Assembly: GCA_027489295.1 (NCBI GenBank)
Contig: JAIYAA010000169.1
Location: forward strand, 1 to 16,125
DNA: 16,125 nucleotides
From: Sphingomonadales bacterium
GTDB taxonomy: Bacteria > Pseudomonadota > Alphaproteobacteria > Sphingomonadales > Sphingomonadaceae
Direction: 5' to 3'
Made by a program: the position numbers and the translations under genes. Positions within the stretch are counted from its first letter, which is position 1. Each line of letters opens with the position of its first letter. This document shows, one piece after another, positions 1 to 9,400 of the stretch. The notes beneath the pieces were generated by a model. The model worked only from the letters and a program-made list of their open reading frames with translations. It had not been told where the DNA came from and searched no databases.

Positions 1-900
1 CAGTCCGATGCGGTGGTGACCAACATCGAGTACGACACCGCGAAGAAGCGCGTCACCGGCGTCCGCTACGTCGATGCCAAGACCGGCCAAGCGCAGGTGG
101 TGAACGCCGACCTCGTCTTCCTCTGCGCCTCGGCGATGGGATCGAACCAGATCCTGCTCAACTCGCGCGCGCCCGGCAGCGAGCGCAGCCATTTCGACAG
201 CAGCGGCACGCTCGGACGCTATGTCATGGACCATATCTTCCGCGTCGGCATCGACGGCGAGATTCCGGGCATGACCGACCTGATCGAATATGGCCGCCGC
301 CCCGGCGGCGTCTACATCCCCCGCTTCCGCAACATCGGCGGCGAGGAGGGCGTGGGGTTCAGGCGCGGCTATGGCTATCAGGGCAGCGCGTGGCGGGTAC
401 CCGCGTCGCCGGTCGGCTTCGGCGCGTCGATGAAGCACGGCATGCGCCGCTACGGCCCGTGGCGCTTCAGCATGGGTGCGTTCGGCGAATGCCTGCCCTA
501 CAAGGACAATCATGTCTCGCTCCACCCCAGCAAGGTCGATCGCTTCGGGGTGCCGCTGATGCGCTTCGACGTCACCTTCCGCGACAACGAGCTCAAGCTG
601 ATCGCCGATGCCCGCACCCAGGGCGAGGCGATGCTGCGCGCGGCGGGCCTCCAGAACGTGAAGAGCAGCGAGGGCGACCACGTCCCCGGCGACGCGATCC
701 ACGAAATGGGCGGCGCGCGGATGGGCGCGGATCCGCGGACGTCGGTGCTCGGCAGCTTCAGCCAGGCACATGAGGCGCCCAACCTCTACGTCACCGACGG
801 TGCGCAGATGGCCTCGGCCTCGTGCGTGAACCCGTCGCTCACCTTCATGGCGCTGACGATGCGCGCCGCGGACCACGCGGTGAAGCAGCTCCGCGCCTGA
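1..900 (+). CDS. GMC-family FAD-dependent oxidoreductase, C-terminal part (5' end outside window)
   Basis: Flavoprotein of the glucose-methanol-choline oxidoreductase family, which oxidises alcohol or sugar hydroxyl groups using FAD. The frame is open from base 1, so the start and the N-terminal nucleotide-binding Rossmann motif are outside; 299 residues are present. Seen: a central 'GSNQILLNS' segment followed by 'LGRYVMDH', both usual in bacterial GMC proteins of the gluconate-dehydrogenase/COG2303 branch. The C-terminal substrate domain carries 'HEMGGARMG' (His codon at 700-702) and 'VNPSLTFMALTMRAADH' (Asn codon at 829-831). By family knowledge this His and Asn form the catalytic pair. 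The end of the protein is complete. Its stop lies 15 bp from the stop of the convergent acylase gene. The substrate cannot be told; a sugar or glycoside is plausible given the GH39 gene nearby. The family call is firm, the specificity open. Confidence 0.93.
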   Translation, partial: QSDAVVTNIEYDTAKKRVTGVRYVDAKTGQAQVVNADLVFLCASAMGSNQILLNSRAPGSERSHFDSSGTLGRYVMDHIFRVGIDGEIPGMTDLIEYGRRPGGVYIPRFRNIGGEEGVGFRRGYGYQGSAWRVPASPVGFGASMKHGMRRYGPWRFSMGAFGECLPYKDNHVSLHPSKVDRFGVPLMRFDVTFRDNELKLIADARTQGEAMLRAAGLQNVKSSEGDHVPGDAIHEMGGARMGADPRTSVLGSFSQAHEAPNLYVTDGAQMASASCVNPSLTFMALTMRAADHAVKQLRA

Positions 901-906
901 CGCGCC

Positions 907-943
907 CGAGCGTCGTTACTGGCCCGGCCGGTAGCGACGCTCG
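907..943. terminator. Strong hairpin at the convergent junction (probable bidirectional terminator)
   Basis: Arm 907-919 (cgagcgtcgttac) pairs with arm 931-943 (gtagcgacgctcg): 12 Watson-Crick pairs plus one T-G pair at 916/934, around an 11-base GC-rich loop. It spans the stop codon (916-918) and last codons of the acylase gene and begins just after the stop of the GMC gene. No run of T follows on either strand, so it is not a textbook intrinsic terminator. The role as terminator or 3' mRNA stabiliser is inferred from position. Confidence 0.6.
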
Positions 944-3096
944 ACATGCCCGGTGAGCTCGTCCGGGTAGAAATAGACCTTGCGCAGATTGCCGCTCGCA
1001 TAGCGATCGATCTGGTCGGCGAAATGCCGAGAGCCCGGGTCGCCGCTCTGCCCGCCGGCCATCACCGCGCTGGCCGATACGCGCGGCCCGAACGACACGA
1101 CCGCGACGAAGCTGTTGCCGCTGGTGCCGTAATAGCGCTTCGTCCCCCAGGTCTTCGCTCCGAACGAGGCGAGGCTGCCCCACTGCGCCGAGGTGAACGG
1201 CACCGGCACCGAGGGCCTGGCATCGTCGAAATGCGGCTGGAGCGCGTCGTCTAGCCGTTGGAAGCGGTTGATCTGCCCCCAGGGCGTCTTCCAGCTGCCG
1301 AGATCGCGCTGCAGCCGCTCGACCGCCGCCGACAGCGCCGCCAGTCGGGTGCCTGCATCCACCTTGGCGGCGATATAGTCGGGCACGTTCATCCGCTCGG
1401 CCTGGGCAAAGCTGCCTACCTCGCGCCACAGCTGGTCGCCCCAGAACACGGCGAGGCTGGTCGCAACCGAGTCCGCACGCCAGCGATGGTCCCAGCCCGC
1501 CAGCACCGCGACGGGTTCGGCCAGCGCCGCGCGGCGCGGATCCCCTTCCGGCAGCGCGCGCCACGCCGCGACCAGCTCGGGCACCAGCTTGGCGAAGGCG
1601 GGCAGATACGGATCGAACGCCGCCGCCCGCAGCCGCTCGGCCGTCCAGCCGGTCTTGCCGGTCAGCAGCAGGTCGGCATGCAGCCCGCGCGCATTGCCGC
1701 CCACCTGGTCCATATAGCGCGGATAGTCCTTCACCTTGGGGCTGTCCGGCCCGGCGGCTTCCCACGGCCAGTCATTGGTGTTGTGCGCCCAGCCGACCTT
1801 GGGGTTGAGCACGCTCGGCAGGCTGGGGAGCGTGTGCAGCCCCTTCCAGTCGGTCGCGGGATCGCTGCCGTCGACGAGGCGGGTATAGTCGAACCGGTCG
1901 TCGCGCACCGGCATGAACTGCGGCATCAGGAACGCGATCTCGCCCTTCGAATCCGCGAACAGCGTGTCGTTGGAGGAATTGGCCTTGCGCTCGGCGACCT
2001 GAAGATAGCCGGCGAGATCGGTCGCCTTGGTGCGCAGGAAGCTCTGCTCCAGCGCCGGCACCGGCCGCCACATCAACGCGGTGGCGATCCAGCGCCCGCC
2101 CTTCGCCGCGACGATCGGCCCGTGATGCGTGCGCCAGGTGGTGAAGCGCCGCTCGCCGAACGATCCGTCGGCCTTGCGAAAGCGCAACGTAACCTCCCGC
2201 GCCGCAACCGGCCGCGTCTCTTTGCCGTAGCGATAGGCCCAGCCCTGCCCCGCCGGCACGATCCGCTCGGCAAAAGCATCGACATTGTCGACCGTGGACG
2301 AGGTGTGCATCCAACCCGCCTTGGCATTGAAGCCCTGGTAGATGAAGAACTGCCCCCAGGTGCTCGCGCCGTACGCGTTCAGCCCCTGATCGCTGGTCAC
2401 CTGCGCCTCGGAGCGGAAATAGAAGCTGGTATGCGGATTGATCAGCAGCAGCGCATGGCCGTCTGCGGTCAGCTTCGGCGCGATCGCGATGCCGTTGGAG
2501 CCGCTGGGCTCGCGCGGCACGCTGCCCTGCTCCTCGGGCGTGGGCGGGGTGGGCGTGCCGTAGAAGGTCTTGAGGTCGCTCAGCGAGATCCGCTCGATAT
2601 CGCCGCCGATGCTGCCCTCGGTGAAGCTCAGCGCCATCCAGGGCTCGAAATGCGTCAGCACCCTGGGCTTCACCTGCGGGTGCGTCGCCAGATAGAAGTT
2701 CAGCCCGTCCGCCCAGGCCTGCATCAGCGCCTGCAGCCAGGCCGGGCTGCGGGCATAGTCCTGCTTCAGTTCCTCCGGATCGACGAACAGCCGCTGGCGT
2801 AGATCGGCCCAGAGCGCGCCCTCGCCCTCCGCCTCGGCGGTGCGGCCCAGCGCGGTGAGATAGTTCGCCTCGATCCGGGGAAAATCATCCTCGGCCTGGG
2901 CGTAGATCATGCCGAACACGGCGTCGGCATCGCTCTTGCCGCGGATGTGCGGAACGCCCCAGTCGTCGCGGGTGATCGTCACGCGGTCCGCCTCCGCCTG
3001 CCAGCGGGCGCGCTCCGGATCCGGCGCGGCGGCGGTCGCCCCGAACAAGGCCAAGAGAAGCAACGGATTGCGCGCGCGGGCGATCAGCGTATCCAT
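916..3096 (-). CDS. Penicillin acylase family protein (periplasmic Ntn hydrolase)
   Basis: Predicted 726-residue N-terminal-nucleophile amidohydrolase that would cleave an amide bond (for example N-acyl amino compounds, acyl-homoserine lactones or beta-lactam side chains). The start was chosen at ATG 3096-3094 because it gives a signal peptide (basic start, [13 protein letters not shown] core, cleavage near residue 24); the frame continues upstream to 3372 but that part is antisense to the neighbour and has no such signal. Seen: the 'RDDWGVPHI' alpha-chain motif at 43-51; the processing site '[11 protein letters not shown]', where Ser200 would become the beta-chain N-terminal nucleophile; 'NPHTSF' at 220-225; 'HHGP' at 324-327; an '[13 protein letters not shown]' stretch at 373-385, candidate for the oxyanion Asn; and '[15 protein letters not shown]' near 681-695. 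Length fits the family. No clear Shine-Dalgarno precedes the start. It is divergent from the amidohydrolase gene. The substrate is not predictable here; 'AHL acylase' would be over-reading. Confidence 0.92.
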   Translation of the reverse strand: MDTLIARARNPLLLLALFGATAAAPDPERARWQAEADRVTITRDDWGVPHIRGKSDADAVFGMIYAQAEDDFPRIEANYLTALGRTAEAEGEGALWADLRQRLFVDPEELKQDYARSPAWLQALMQAWADGLNFYLATHPQVKPRVLTHFEPWMALSFTEGSIGGDIERISLSDLKTFYGTPTPPTPEEQGSVPREPSGSNGIAIAPKLTADGHALLLINPHTSFYFRSEAQVTSDQGLNAYGASTWGQFFIYQGFNAKAGWMHTSSTVDNVDAFAERIVPAGQGWAYRYGKETRPVAAREVTLRFRKADGSFGERRFTTWRTHHGPIVAAKGGRWIATALMWRPVPALEQSFLRTKATDLAGYLQVAERKANSSNDTLFADSKGEIAFLMPQFMPVRDDRFDYTRLVDGSDPATDWKGLHTLPSLPSVLNPKVGWAHNTNDWPWEAAGPDSPKVKDYPRYMDQVGGNARGLHADLLLTGKTGWTAERLRAAAFDPYLPAFAKLVPELVAAWRALPEGDPRRAALAEPVAVLAGWDHRWRADSVATSLAVFWGDQLWREVGSFAQAERMNVPDYIAAKVDAGTRLAALSAAVERLQRDLGSWKTPWGQINRFQRLDDALQPHFDDARPSVPVPFTSAQWGSLASFGAKTWGTKRYYGTSGNSFVAVVSFGPRVSASAVMAGGQSGDPGSRHFADQIDRYASGNLRKVYFYPDELTGHVERRYRPGQ

Positions 3097-3124
3097 GGCC
3101 GCAAGACTAGAACGGGGAGAGCAT
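3097..3124. promoter_or_regulatory. 28-bp head-to-head intergenic gap with ribosome binding site for the plus-strand gene
   Basis: The start codons of the acylase (3096, minus) and amidohydrolase (3125, plus) are only 28 bp apart. The plus-strand gene has a clear Shine-Dalgarno, GGGGAGA at 3114-3120, four bases before its ATG. There is no room for two ordinary promoters in the gap, so at least one promoter must lie inside the 5' coding part of the opposite gene. No convincing sigma-70 box was found. Confidence 0.5.
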
Positions 3125-4408
3125 ATGGCCAAGCAATGGTTGGCGGTTCTGGCGGCGCTGGCTTTCGGGGGAGCGGCGACGGCGCAACAAGCGGAACCTG
3201 CCGCCCTCCTGCTCAAGCCGGCCGCCGTGTTCGACGGCGTCGACGGCCAGCGCCATGCCGGCTGGCAGGTGCTGGTCCGCGGCGACCGGATCGTCGCGGT
3301 GGGCCCAAACCTCCCCGCCCCCGCCGACGCCACCGTCATCCCGCTCGACGGGACCACGCTGATGCCCGGCATGATCGAGGGGCACGCGCACCTCTTCCTC
3401 CACCCCTATAACGAGACGAGCTGGGACGATCAGGTGCTGCACGAATCCCTCGCGCTGCGCACCGCCCGCGCGGTCGCGCAGGCGCGCGCGACGCTGCACG
3501 CGGGCTTCACCAGCCTGCGCGACCTCGGCACCGAAGGCGCCGGCTACGCCGATGTCGGTCTGAAGGCGGCGATCGACCAGGGTATTGTGGAAGGGCCGCG
3601 CCTGCAGGTGGCGACGCGCGCCATCGTTGCGCTCGGCGCCTATGGCCCCAAGGGCTTCGAGCCCGGCGTCGCGGTGCCGCAGGGCGCCGAGGAGGTCTCC
3701 GGCCCCGAACAGATGGTCGCCGCCGTGCGCCGCCAGATCGCCGCCGGTGCCGACTGGATCAAGCTCTACGCCGACTATCGCTGGCGCCCTGGCGAAGACA
3801 GCCGCGCGACGCTGAGCCTCGAAGAGATCAAGGCTGCGGTCGCTGCCGCGCATGATGCCGGCCGCCCGGTCGCGGTGCACGCCGCGACGGCCGAGGGAAT
3901 GCGCCGCGCGATCGAGGCCGGCGTCGACACGATCGAGCATGGCTATGGCGGCACGCCCGCGATCTTCGCCGCGATGGCCGCGAAGAAGATTGCGCTGTGC
4001 CCGACGCTCGCAGCCTCGGACGCCACCTCGCGCTATCGCGGCTGGAACGGCGCCGAGCCCGCACCCGCCGCCGTGCGGGTCCATCGCGACAGCTTCCAGC
4101 TGGCCCTGCGCGCCGGCGTGCCGATCTGCATGGGCGGCGATGTCGGCGTCTATGCGCATGGCGACAATGCACGCGAAATGGTGCTGCTGGCAGCGGCCGG
4201 AATGCGCCCGGCCGAGGTGCTGATCGCGGCGACCTCGGGCAATGCCCGCTGGTCCGGCATGGCGGCGCGGCTCGGCGCGGTGAAGCCCGGCCTGCTCGCC
4301 GATCTGGTCGCCGTCAGCGGCGATCCCACCCGCGACATCCAGGCGGTGCGCGCCGTGCGCTTCGTGATGAAGGGGGGCAGGATCGTGCCGCTGGAGTCGC
4401 CCAAGTGA
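3125..4408 (+). CDS. Secreted metal-dependent amidohydrolase (imidazolonepropionase/prolidase-like)
   Basis: 427-residue amidohydrolase-superfamily enzyme, probably hydrolysing an amide or peptide bond of a small substrate in the periplasm. The ATG at 3125 was chosen for the Shine-Dalgarno just before it and the signal peptide it opens ([18 protein letters not shown], cleavage near residue 20-22). Seen: a beta-sandwich start with '[10 protein letters not shown]' (51-60); '[10 protein letters not shown]' with metal ligands His87 and His89; Lys213 in 'WIKLYAD', the probable carboxylated bridging Lys; His252 ('AVHAAT'); His272 ('IEHGYGG'); Asp339 ('GGDVG'); and a closing '[11 protein letters not shown]' typical of these enzymes. 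The set HxH-Lys-His-His-Asp is the binuclear pattern of the COG1228-type dipeptidase (Xaa-Pro/Xaa-Arg prolidase-like) group. First gene of a two-gene unit; its stop overlaps the GTG of the GH39 gene. Family sure, substrate unknown. Confidence 0.93.
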   Translation: MAKQWLAVLAALAFGGAATAQQAEPAALLLKPAAVFDGVDGQRHAGWQVLVRGDRIVAVGPNLPAPADATVIPLDGTTLMPGMIEGHAHLFLHPYNETSWDDQVLHESLALRTARAVAQARATLHAGFTSLRDLGTEGAGYADVGLKAAIDQGIVEGPRLQVATRAIVALGAYGPKGFEPGVAVPQGAEEVSGPEQMVAAVRRQIAAGADWIKLYADYRWRPGEDSRATLSLEEIKAAVAAAHDAGRPVAVHAATAEGMRRAIEAGVDTIEHGYGGTPAIFAAMAAKKIALCPTLAASDATSRYRGWNGAEPAPAAVRVHRDSFQLALRAGVPICMGGDVGVYAHGDNAREMVLLAAAGMRPAEVLIAATSGNARWSGMAARLGAVKPGLLADLVAVSGDPTRDIQAVRAVRFVMKGGRIVPLESPK

Positions 4409-6093
4409 AGGCGCTTGCACTTGCCCTCACCGCAGCGCTGCAGACGCTGGCCGGCCCACCCGCAGCCGATCCGGATCCCATTCCCGTCACGATCGAGGTA
4501 GACGCCGCGCGCGACGAGGGCCCGATAGAGCCGGTCTGGCGCTTCTTCGGCGCCGACGAGCCCAATTACGCGACGATGAAGGACGGCCGGACCACGCTTG
4601 CCACACTCGGCGCGCTCGCCCCCGACCAGGTCTATTTCCGCGCGCACAACCTGTTCACCTCGGGCGACGGCACGCCGGCGCTCAAATGGGGATCGACCGG
4701 CATCTATCGCGAGGACGCGAAGGGCCGGCCGATCTACGACTGGACGATCGTCGACCGCATCTTCGATACCTATCGCGCCCGCGGCGTGAAGCCCTATGTC
4801 GAACTGGGATTCATGCCCGAGGCGTTGTCGACGCTGCCCCATCCCTATCAGCACGACTGGCGCCCCGGCAGCGGCACGCTCCGCACTGGCTGGGCCTACC
4901 CCCCGCGCGACTACGCCAAATGGGAAGAACTGATCTTCGAATGGGTGCGCCACTGTATCGCACGCTACGGCCGCGCCGAGGTGGCAAGCTGGTATTTCGA
5001 GACGTGGAACGAGGCGAACCTGCCGCAATATTATTGGGGCGGGACGCGCGCGGAGTTCTTCCGCCTGCACGACACGGCGGTGCAAGGCGTCCGCCGGGCG
5101 CTGCCCGAAGCGCGGGTCGGCGGGCCGGACAGCGCAGGCGCCGGCGATGATTTCCTGTCGGCCTTTCTCGCCCATGTGAAGGCCGCTGGCACCCCCACCG
5201 ACTTTCTTTCGTTCCACGCCAAGGGCCAGCCGGTCGTCGTGCAGGATGCAGGCGGCAGCCATGTCCGCATGGGGCTGAACACCCATTTGCGGGCCGCCGA
5301 TCACGAATTCGCCGCGATCGCCGCCGATCCGTCGGGGCGGACCAAACCGATCATCATCGGCGAATCCGATCCCGAAGGCTGCGCCGCCTGCCAGGGCCCG
5401 GCCAACGCCTATCGCAACGGCACCATGTATTCGAGCTACACCGCCGCCACCTTCCCGCGCCTCCGCGCGCTGGCGGCGCGGCGCGGGCTCAAGCTGGAGG
5501 GCATCCTGTCCTGGGCGTTCGAGTTCGAGGACCAGGCGCCGTTCGCCGGCTTCCGCCAGCTAACCTCGGGCGGCATCGACCTGCCAGTGATGAACCTGTT
5601 CAAGCTGTTCGCGAAGATGCGCGGCCACCAGATCCGCGCGACGTCCGATCATCAGGCCGCGCTCGATACCGCGCTGCGCGACGGTGTCCGCGGCGAACCC
5701 GACATCGGCAGCGTCGCCAGCCTCGACGGCACCACGCTGTCGATCCTGGTCTGGCACTATCACGACGACGATCTGCCCGGCGCCGATGCGGCGGTGGCGC
5801 TGCGGCTGCGGGGCCTGCCCTCGGCGCTCGTCCGGGGGACGACAGTAACGCAATACCGCATCGACGGCAGCCATTCGAATGCCTTCGCCGCGTGGTGCGC
5901 CATGGGCTCGCCGATCGCGCCCAGCGACGCGCAAAGAGCGACCCTGCGTCAGGCCGCGGCGCTCGCGACCGTGGAGACGGCAGCGGAGCCGCTCGGGGCA
6001 GAACCTTCGAGTACCGCGATCCGCTTCCGGCTGCCGCGGCAAGGGGTGTCGCTGATCGTGCTGACCCCGGGACCGTCGCCGCGCGGAGACTGA
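4405..6093 (+). CDS. GH39-type glycoside hydrolase (beta-xylosidase-like), secreted
   Basis: 562-residue retaining glycosidase with a (beta/alpha)8 barrel, resembling GH39 beta-xylosidases. The start is a GTG at 4405 that overlaps the stop of the amidohydrolase (GTGA). It gives a short signal-like N-terminus ([20 protein letters not shown]), and a GGAG at 4393-4396 sits 8 bases upstream, inside the previous gene. Seen: '[11 protein letters not shown]' near 45-55; '[13 protein letters not shown]' near 130-142; '[11 protein letters not shown]' with Glu203 as likely acid/base; and '[10 protein letters not shown]' with Glu320 as likely nucleophile. The 117-residue gap equals that of Glu160/Glu277 in the well-studied Thermoanaerobacterium XynB, as I recall it. 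The C-terminal ~150 residues form a beta-sandwich-like accessory region. The motifs are divergent (WNEAN for the usual WNEPN; GES at the nucleophile), so the sugar specificity may differ from xylose. Translational coupling with the amidohydrolase is likely. Confidence 0.88.
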   Translation: MKALALALTAALQTLAGPPAADPDPIPVTIEVDAARDEGPIEPVWRFFGADEPNYATMKDGRTTLATLGALAPDQVYFRAHNLFTSGDGTPALKWGSTGIYREDAKGRPIYDWTIVDRIFDTYRARGVKPYVELGFMPEALSTLPHPYQHDWRPGSGTLRTGWAYPPRDYAKWEELIFEWVRHCIARYGRAEVASWYFETWNEANLPQYYWGGTRAEFFRLHDTAVQGVRRALPEARVGGPDSAGAGDDFLSAFLAHVKAAGTPTDFLSFHAKGQPVVVQDAGGSHVRMGLNTHLRAADHEFAAIAADPSGRTKPIIIGESDPEGCAACQGPANAYRNGTMYSSYTAATFPRLRALAARRGLKLEGILSWAFEFEDQAPFAGFRQLTSGGIDLPVMNLFKLFAKMRGHQIRATSDHQAALDTALRDGVRGEPDIGSVASLDGTTLSILVWHYHDDDLPGADAAVALRLRGLPSALVRGTTVTQYRIDGSHSNAFAAWCAMGSPIAPSDAQRATLRQAAALATVETAAEPLGAEPSSTAIRFRLPRQGVSLIVLTPGPSPRGD

Positions 6094-6102
6094 CGCGGCG
6101 AC
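6075..6102 (+). terminator. Hairpin over the GH39 stop codon
   Basis: A perfect 9-bp inverted repeat, gtcgccgcg (6075-6083) with cgcggcgac (6094-6102), encloses a 10-base loop that ends with the TGA stop (6091-6093). No T-run follows. It could terminate or protect the 3' end of the two-gene message; the role is inferred from position only. Confidence 0.4.
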
Positions 6103-6408
6103 CTGCGCCGCGCGGGGCGTCGGGACGGCAGTATTGAGGGATCCTGCGACGCCCACGCACCTGCCGTACAGGCCATGATGATGCGCAACGGGGCTTCGCG
6201 GATCGCGACGGGTCCGAGCCAGACCCATGGCGCCGAGTCATGCACCCGCGCCCCGCCACTGGTCCACACAAAGACGCGACCCGGATCGGCTCGATCGTCG
6301 CCGATCCAGCATCCGACGGCACCGGCGCCCTTCCATGCTGGCCCGGAGTTAGGCCCCGCGCATCGGACCCATCGCTTTTGCCGAAGGTCTGATGGCGCAG
6401 ATGCAGCC
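6103..6408. other. Intergenic spacer between convergent genes, no gene seen
   Basis: About 300 bp between the GH39 gene and the end of the autotransporter gene. Open frames cross it on both strands, but none has a ribosome site, a convincing start or a recognisable product, and all run into neighbouring coding sequence in another frame. No strong U-tailed terminator was found for the autotransporter gene. Confidence 0.55.
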
Positions 6409-9400
6409 TTAGAAGTTAACCGTCAGCTTCACCGTTCCCGAATGGCTCTGGAACGCGTTGCGCAGCTCGCCATCATATTGCACGCCGATCCGAAGGCGAT
6501 CGGTACGCATGAACGACACACCCGCACCGATCAGGGCACCGTCCCTTGGCCCCCGCGTCGAGGTGCTGGTGAAGGCCACCCCGCCCAGCACGGCGCTCAG
6601 CGGTATCGGGCCGTTCTTGTAGTTATGCGTCCAACCGATCTTCAGCGACGGCGCGAAGCGGCCCGAAGCGGTGTCGAAGATCGCCGCGCCCTTCACGCCA
6701 ATCTCATGGTTGAACGAGTCGACCGAAAGCTTGCGCACCTGCATGTTCGCGGTGCCTGCGCCGCTTTCGGTATAGCCGTTATTGTCGAGATGAATTGCGC
6801 GCGCCCCGGCAAAGGGCGTCAGCGAGGCGGTGTCGCTGAGCGGCACCGTATAGCTCACGCGCAAGCCGCCGAGATACTGCTTGCCGTTGTACGACGCTTC
6901 GGCGGTCCGGCCGAGATAGTCGATCCGGCGCTGCTGGCGATAGTGATTGTAGCCGAAGCCGAGCTGGCCATCGATCGCGAGACCGCTCTTTTCCGGATCG
7001 CCCGGCTGCCAGGTGAAATAGGCGGTTCCCTGGAAGCTGTTGAGGCGGGTGCGGCTGCCGGTCAGGTCCGAACGGCCATTGGCGGTGCTGCCCACCCAGC
7101 TCAGCGCCCCGCCGACCACCAGGTTGGTGGTGCCGATCAGGTCGACGCCAGCCATGACGCCGAAGCTGTTGGCCGCATAGGGCGAAGCGCCGCTGGCCTC
7201 CCCGCGCTTGGCGGCGTTGACCAGGACCTGTCCCCACACGCTGCCGCGCTGGCCCTGCGAGCCGGCCGCCATGCCGCGCTCCTCGCGTCCGCTGGCGTTC
7301 GCTGCCAGCACTTCCTGGTGCTGGACGATCGCATTGACCGCCGGCGATACCGCGATGGCCACGACCTGCGGCGTTAGCTGCGTCGGCGAAAGCTGGACGA
7401 TCGCGCGCTCCTGCTCGACGATCGGCAGCGCGGCCAGCGGGACCAGCACTTCGTTGATCACGGGGAGCGCCGCGGCGCTGCCCGGGCCGTTGCCGGCGGT
7501 AACGATCGCGTCCAGCCCCGCACCGGTCCCGACACCGGCTCCGCCCGCCGAGACACCGGTCGGGGCGAACTGCGTTGCCGGGACAATGTTCAGCACCGTC
7601 AGCACCAGGTCGGAGGTGCCGCCGCCGGTGGCGGTGGAGAAGCTGCCGTCGAAGCCGCTGATCGAGGCGGTGAGCCCGCTATAGGTGAGCGCACCACCCG
7701 CCTTGACCACCGTGAAGGCGGAGCCGGCCGAGATCGCGGTGCCGCCCAACGCGATAAGCCGCACGTTCGTGCCGGTGAGGCTCGCCGCCCCGCTGACCTG
7801 GAGCTGGCCATAGACGCTGGTGGAGGTGACGCCGATCAGCAGCGCACCGCCGGTCTGGGTATAGTTGCCGGTTACCCGCACCACATTGTTCAGCTGCAGT
7901 GCGGCGGTGCTGACCAGGCCCCGGGTCCCCAGGTTGATCGCATCGTTGAGCAGGAGGTTGCCGCTGAGCACCAGATTGCTCGCCAGATTGGTGATCGTCC
8001 CCTGGCTGCCGGCGGCGAATCCGGTCAGCGTGCCGAAGCTGGCGCCGCTGCCGCCGGCGATGCGCAAATCCGTGCTCGACACGTTCTGGATGTTGCCCGC
8101 GATCACGCCGCTGTTGGTGATCGGACCCAGCGTGCCGGCATTGTAGATCGCAGCCACCGAACCGCTGAGCGTGCCGCTGTTGGTCAGGCTGCCCAGGCTG
8201 CCGCTTGCCGCAACATAGACCGGATAGTCGGCCGACAGGCTGCCGCTGTTGGTCAGGCTCGTCAGGCCTGCCCCGATATAGTTGTTGGCGGCGGTGACCA
8301 CCAGGTTGGTGCCACTGGTGGCGGAGGTCAGCGCCAGCCCCGGGATCGCCCCGGTCGTCACCGAGACGCCGGTATAGTTCGATCCCGCGCCGCCGGTCAC
8401 CAGCGTCGCCGCCGTGGTCCCGGCCAGATAATTGACCCCGACCGGGAGCGTCGTCGATACCGTGCCGCCGCTCAGCGTAGCCGCGCCGCTCACGTTGAGC
8501 TGCGCGCCGGTCGCCAGCGCCAGCGTGCCGGCGGTCTGGCTGAAGGCGCCGGTGACGGTCGCGCTCGTCGCCAGCGTCAGCGCCGCACCGCGGTTCGCCA
8601 CGCTGCCCGCCACGATGTCGTCGCCCAGCAGCAGGTTGCCGCCGGCGAACACCACCGCCCCGCCGCTGTTGCTGATCGTGCCGCGCCCGCCGTTCACCCC
8701 GGTCAGCGTGCCGATGCTGCTGCCGGTGCCGCCGCTGATCGTCAGCCCCTGCGTCGACACGTTCTGGATGTTGCCCGCGATCACGCCGCTGTTGGTGATC
8801 GGACCCAGCGTGCCGGCATTGTAGATCGCCGCCACCGAACCGCTGAGCGTGCCGCTGTTGGCGATCTGGCCGATCGCCCCGCGATTGGAGACGCCATAGC
8901 CGCTGCCCGCCAGCGTGCCGCTGTTCGACAGCGTGCCGATGCTACCGCTCGACGCCACATAGGCCGCGGTCGATACGCCGCTGATCGCGCCCGTGTTGTT
9001 CAAGGTCGCCAGCGTGCCGCCGACATAGTCGTTGCGCGTCGCCAGCATCAACTCGACATTGCCGCCGATCGTCCCGACGCTGGTCGTCAGCGCAAGGCCG
9101 CTGACCCCGGACGCGACGCCGACGCCGACATAGCTGGATCCCGCGCCGCCGCGCACCAGCGTGCCCGCACCGTTGCCCGCCAGATAATTGGCGGTGCTGT
9201 CGAGCTGGTTCGTGGTGATCAGGCCGCCGCTGATGCTGGCAATGCCGCTGACCTGCAGCGACGCCATACCGAGCGCGAGCGTGCCAGAGGCCTGGCGGTA
9301 GTTGCCGGTGACCGCGACGCTGTTCACCAGTTGCACGGTGGCGCCGCCGTTCACCAGCGTACCGGTGCCGAGCTGGACCGCATCGTTCAGCACGATGCCA

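Noticed and set aside
1258..2802. 514-residue plus-strand frame
   Set aside because: Antisense to the acylase, whose catalytic motifs are clear; the product is Arg/Ala/Gly-rich without domain features.
3068..3095. TTGCGC - 16 bp - TATCCA as a sigma-70 promoter for the amidohydrolase operon
   Set aside because: Only about half of the consensus bases match in each box; chance matches of this quality are common.
2909..3124. Upstream extension of the amidohydrolase frame
   Set aside because: It would overlap the acylase gene on the other strand and bury the signal peptide; the Shine-Dalgarno at 3114-3120 supports the start at 3125.
3097..3372. Upstream extension of the acylase frame by 92 residues
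   Set aside because: It lies antisense to the amidohydrolase start and would place the signal peptide inside the protein.
5949..6390. Minus-strand frame crossing the spacer, with a fairly protein-like stretch ('VFVWTSGGARVHDSAPWVW')
   Set aside because: No start with a ribosome site, no homology that I recognise, and it continues antisense into the GH39 gene; not enough to call a gene or a remnant.
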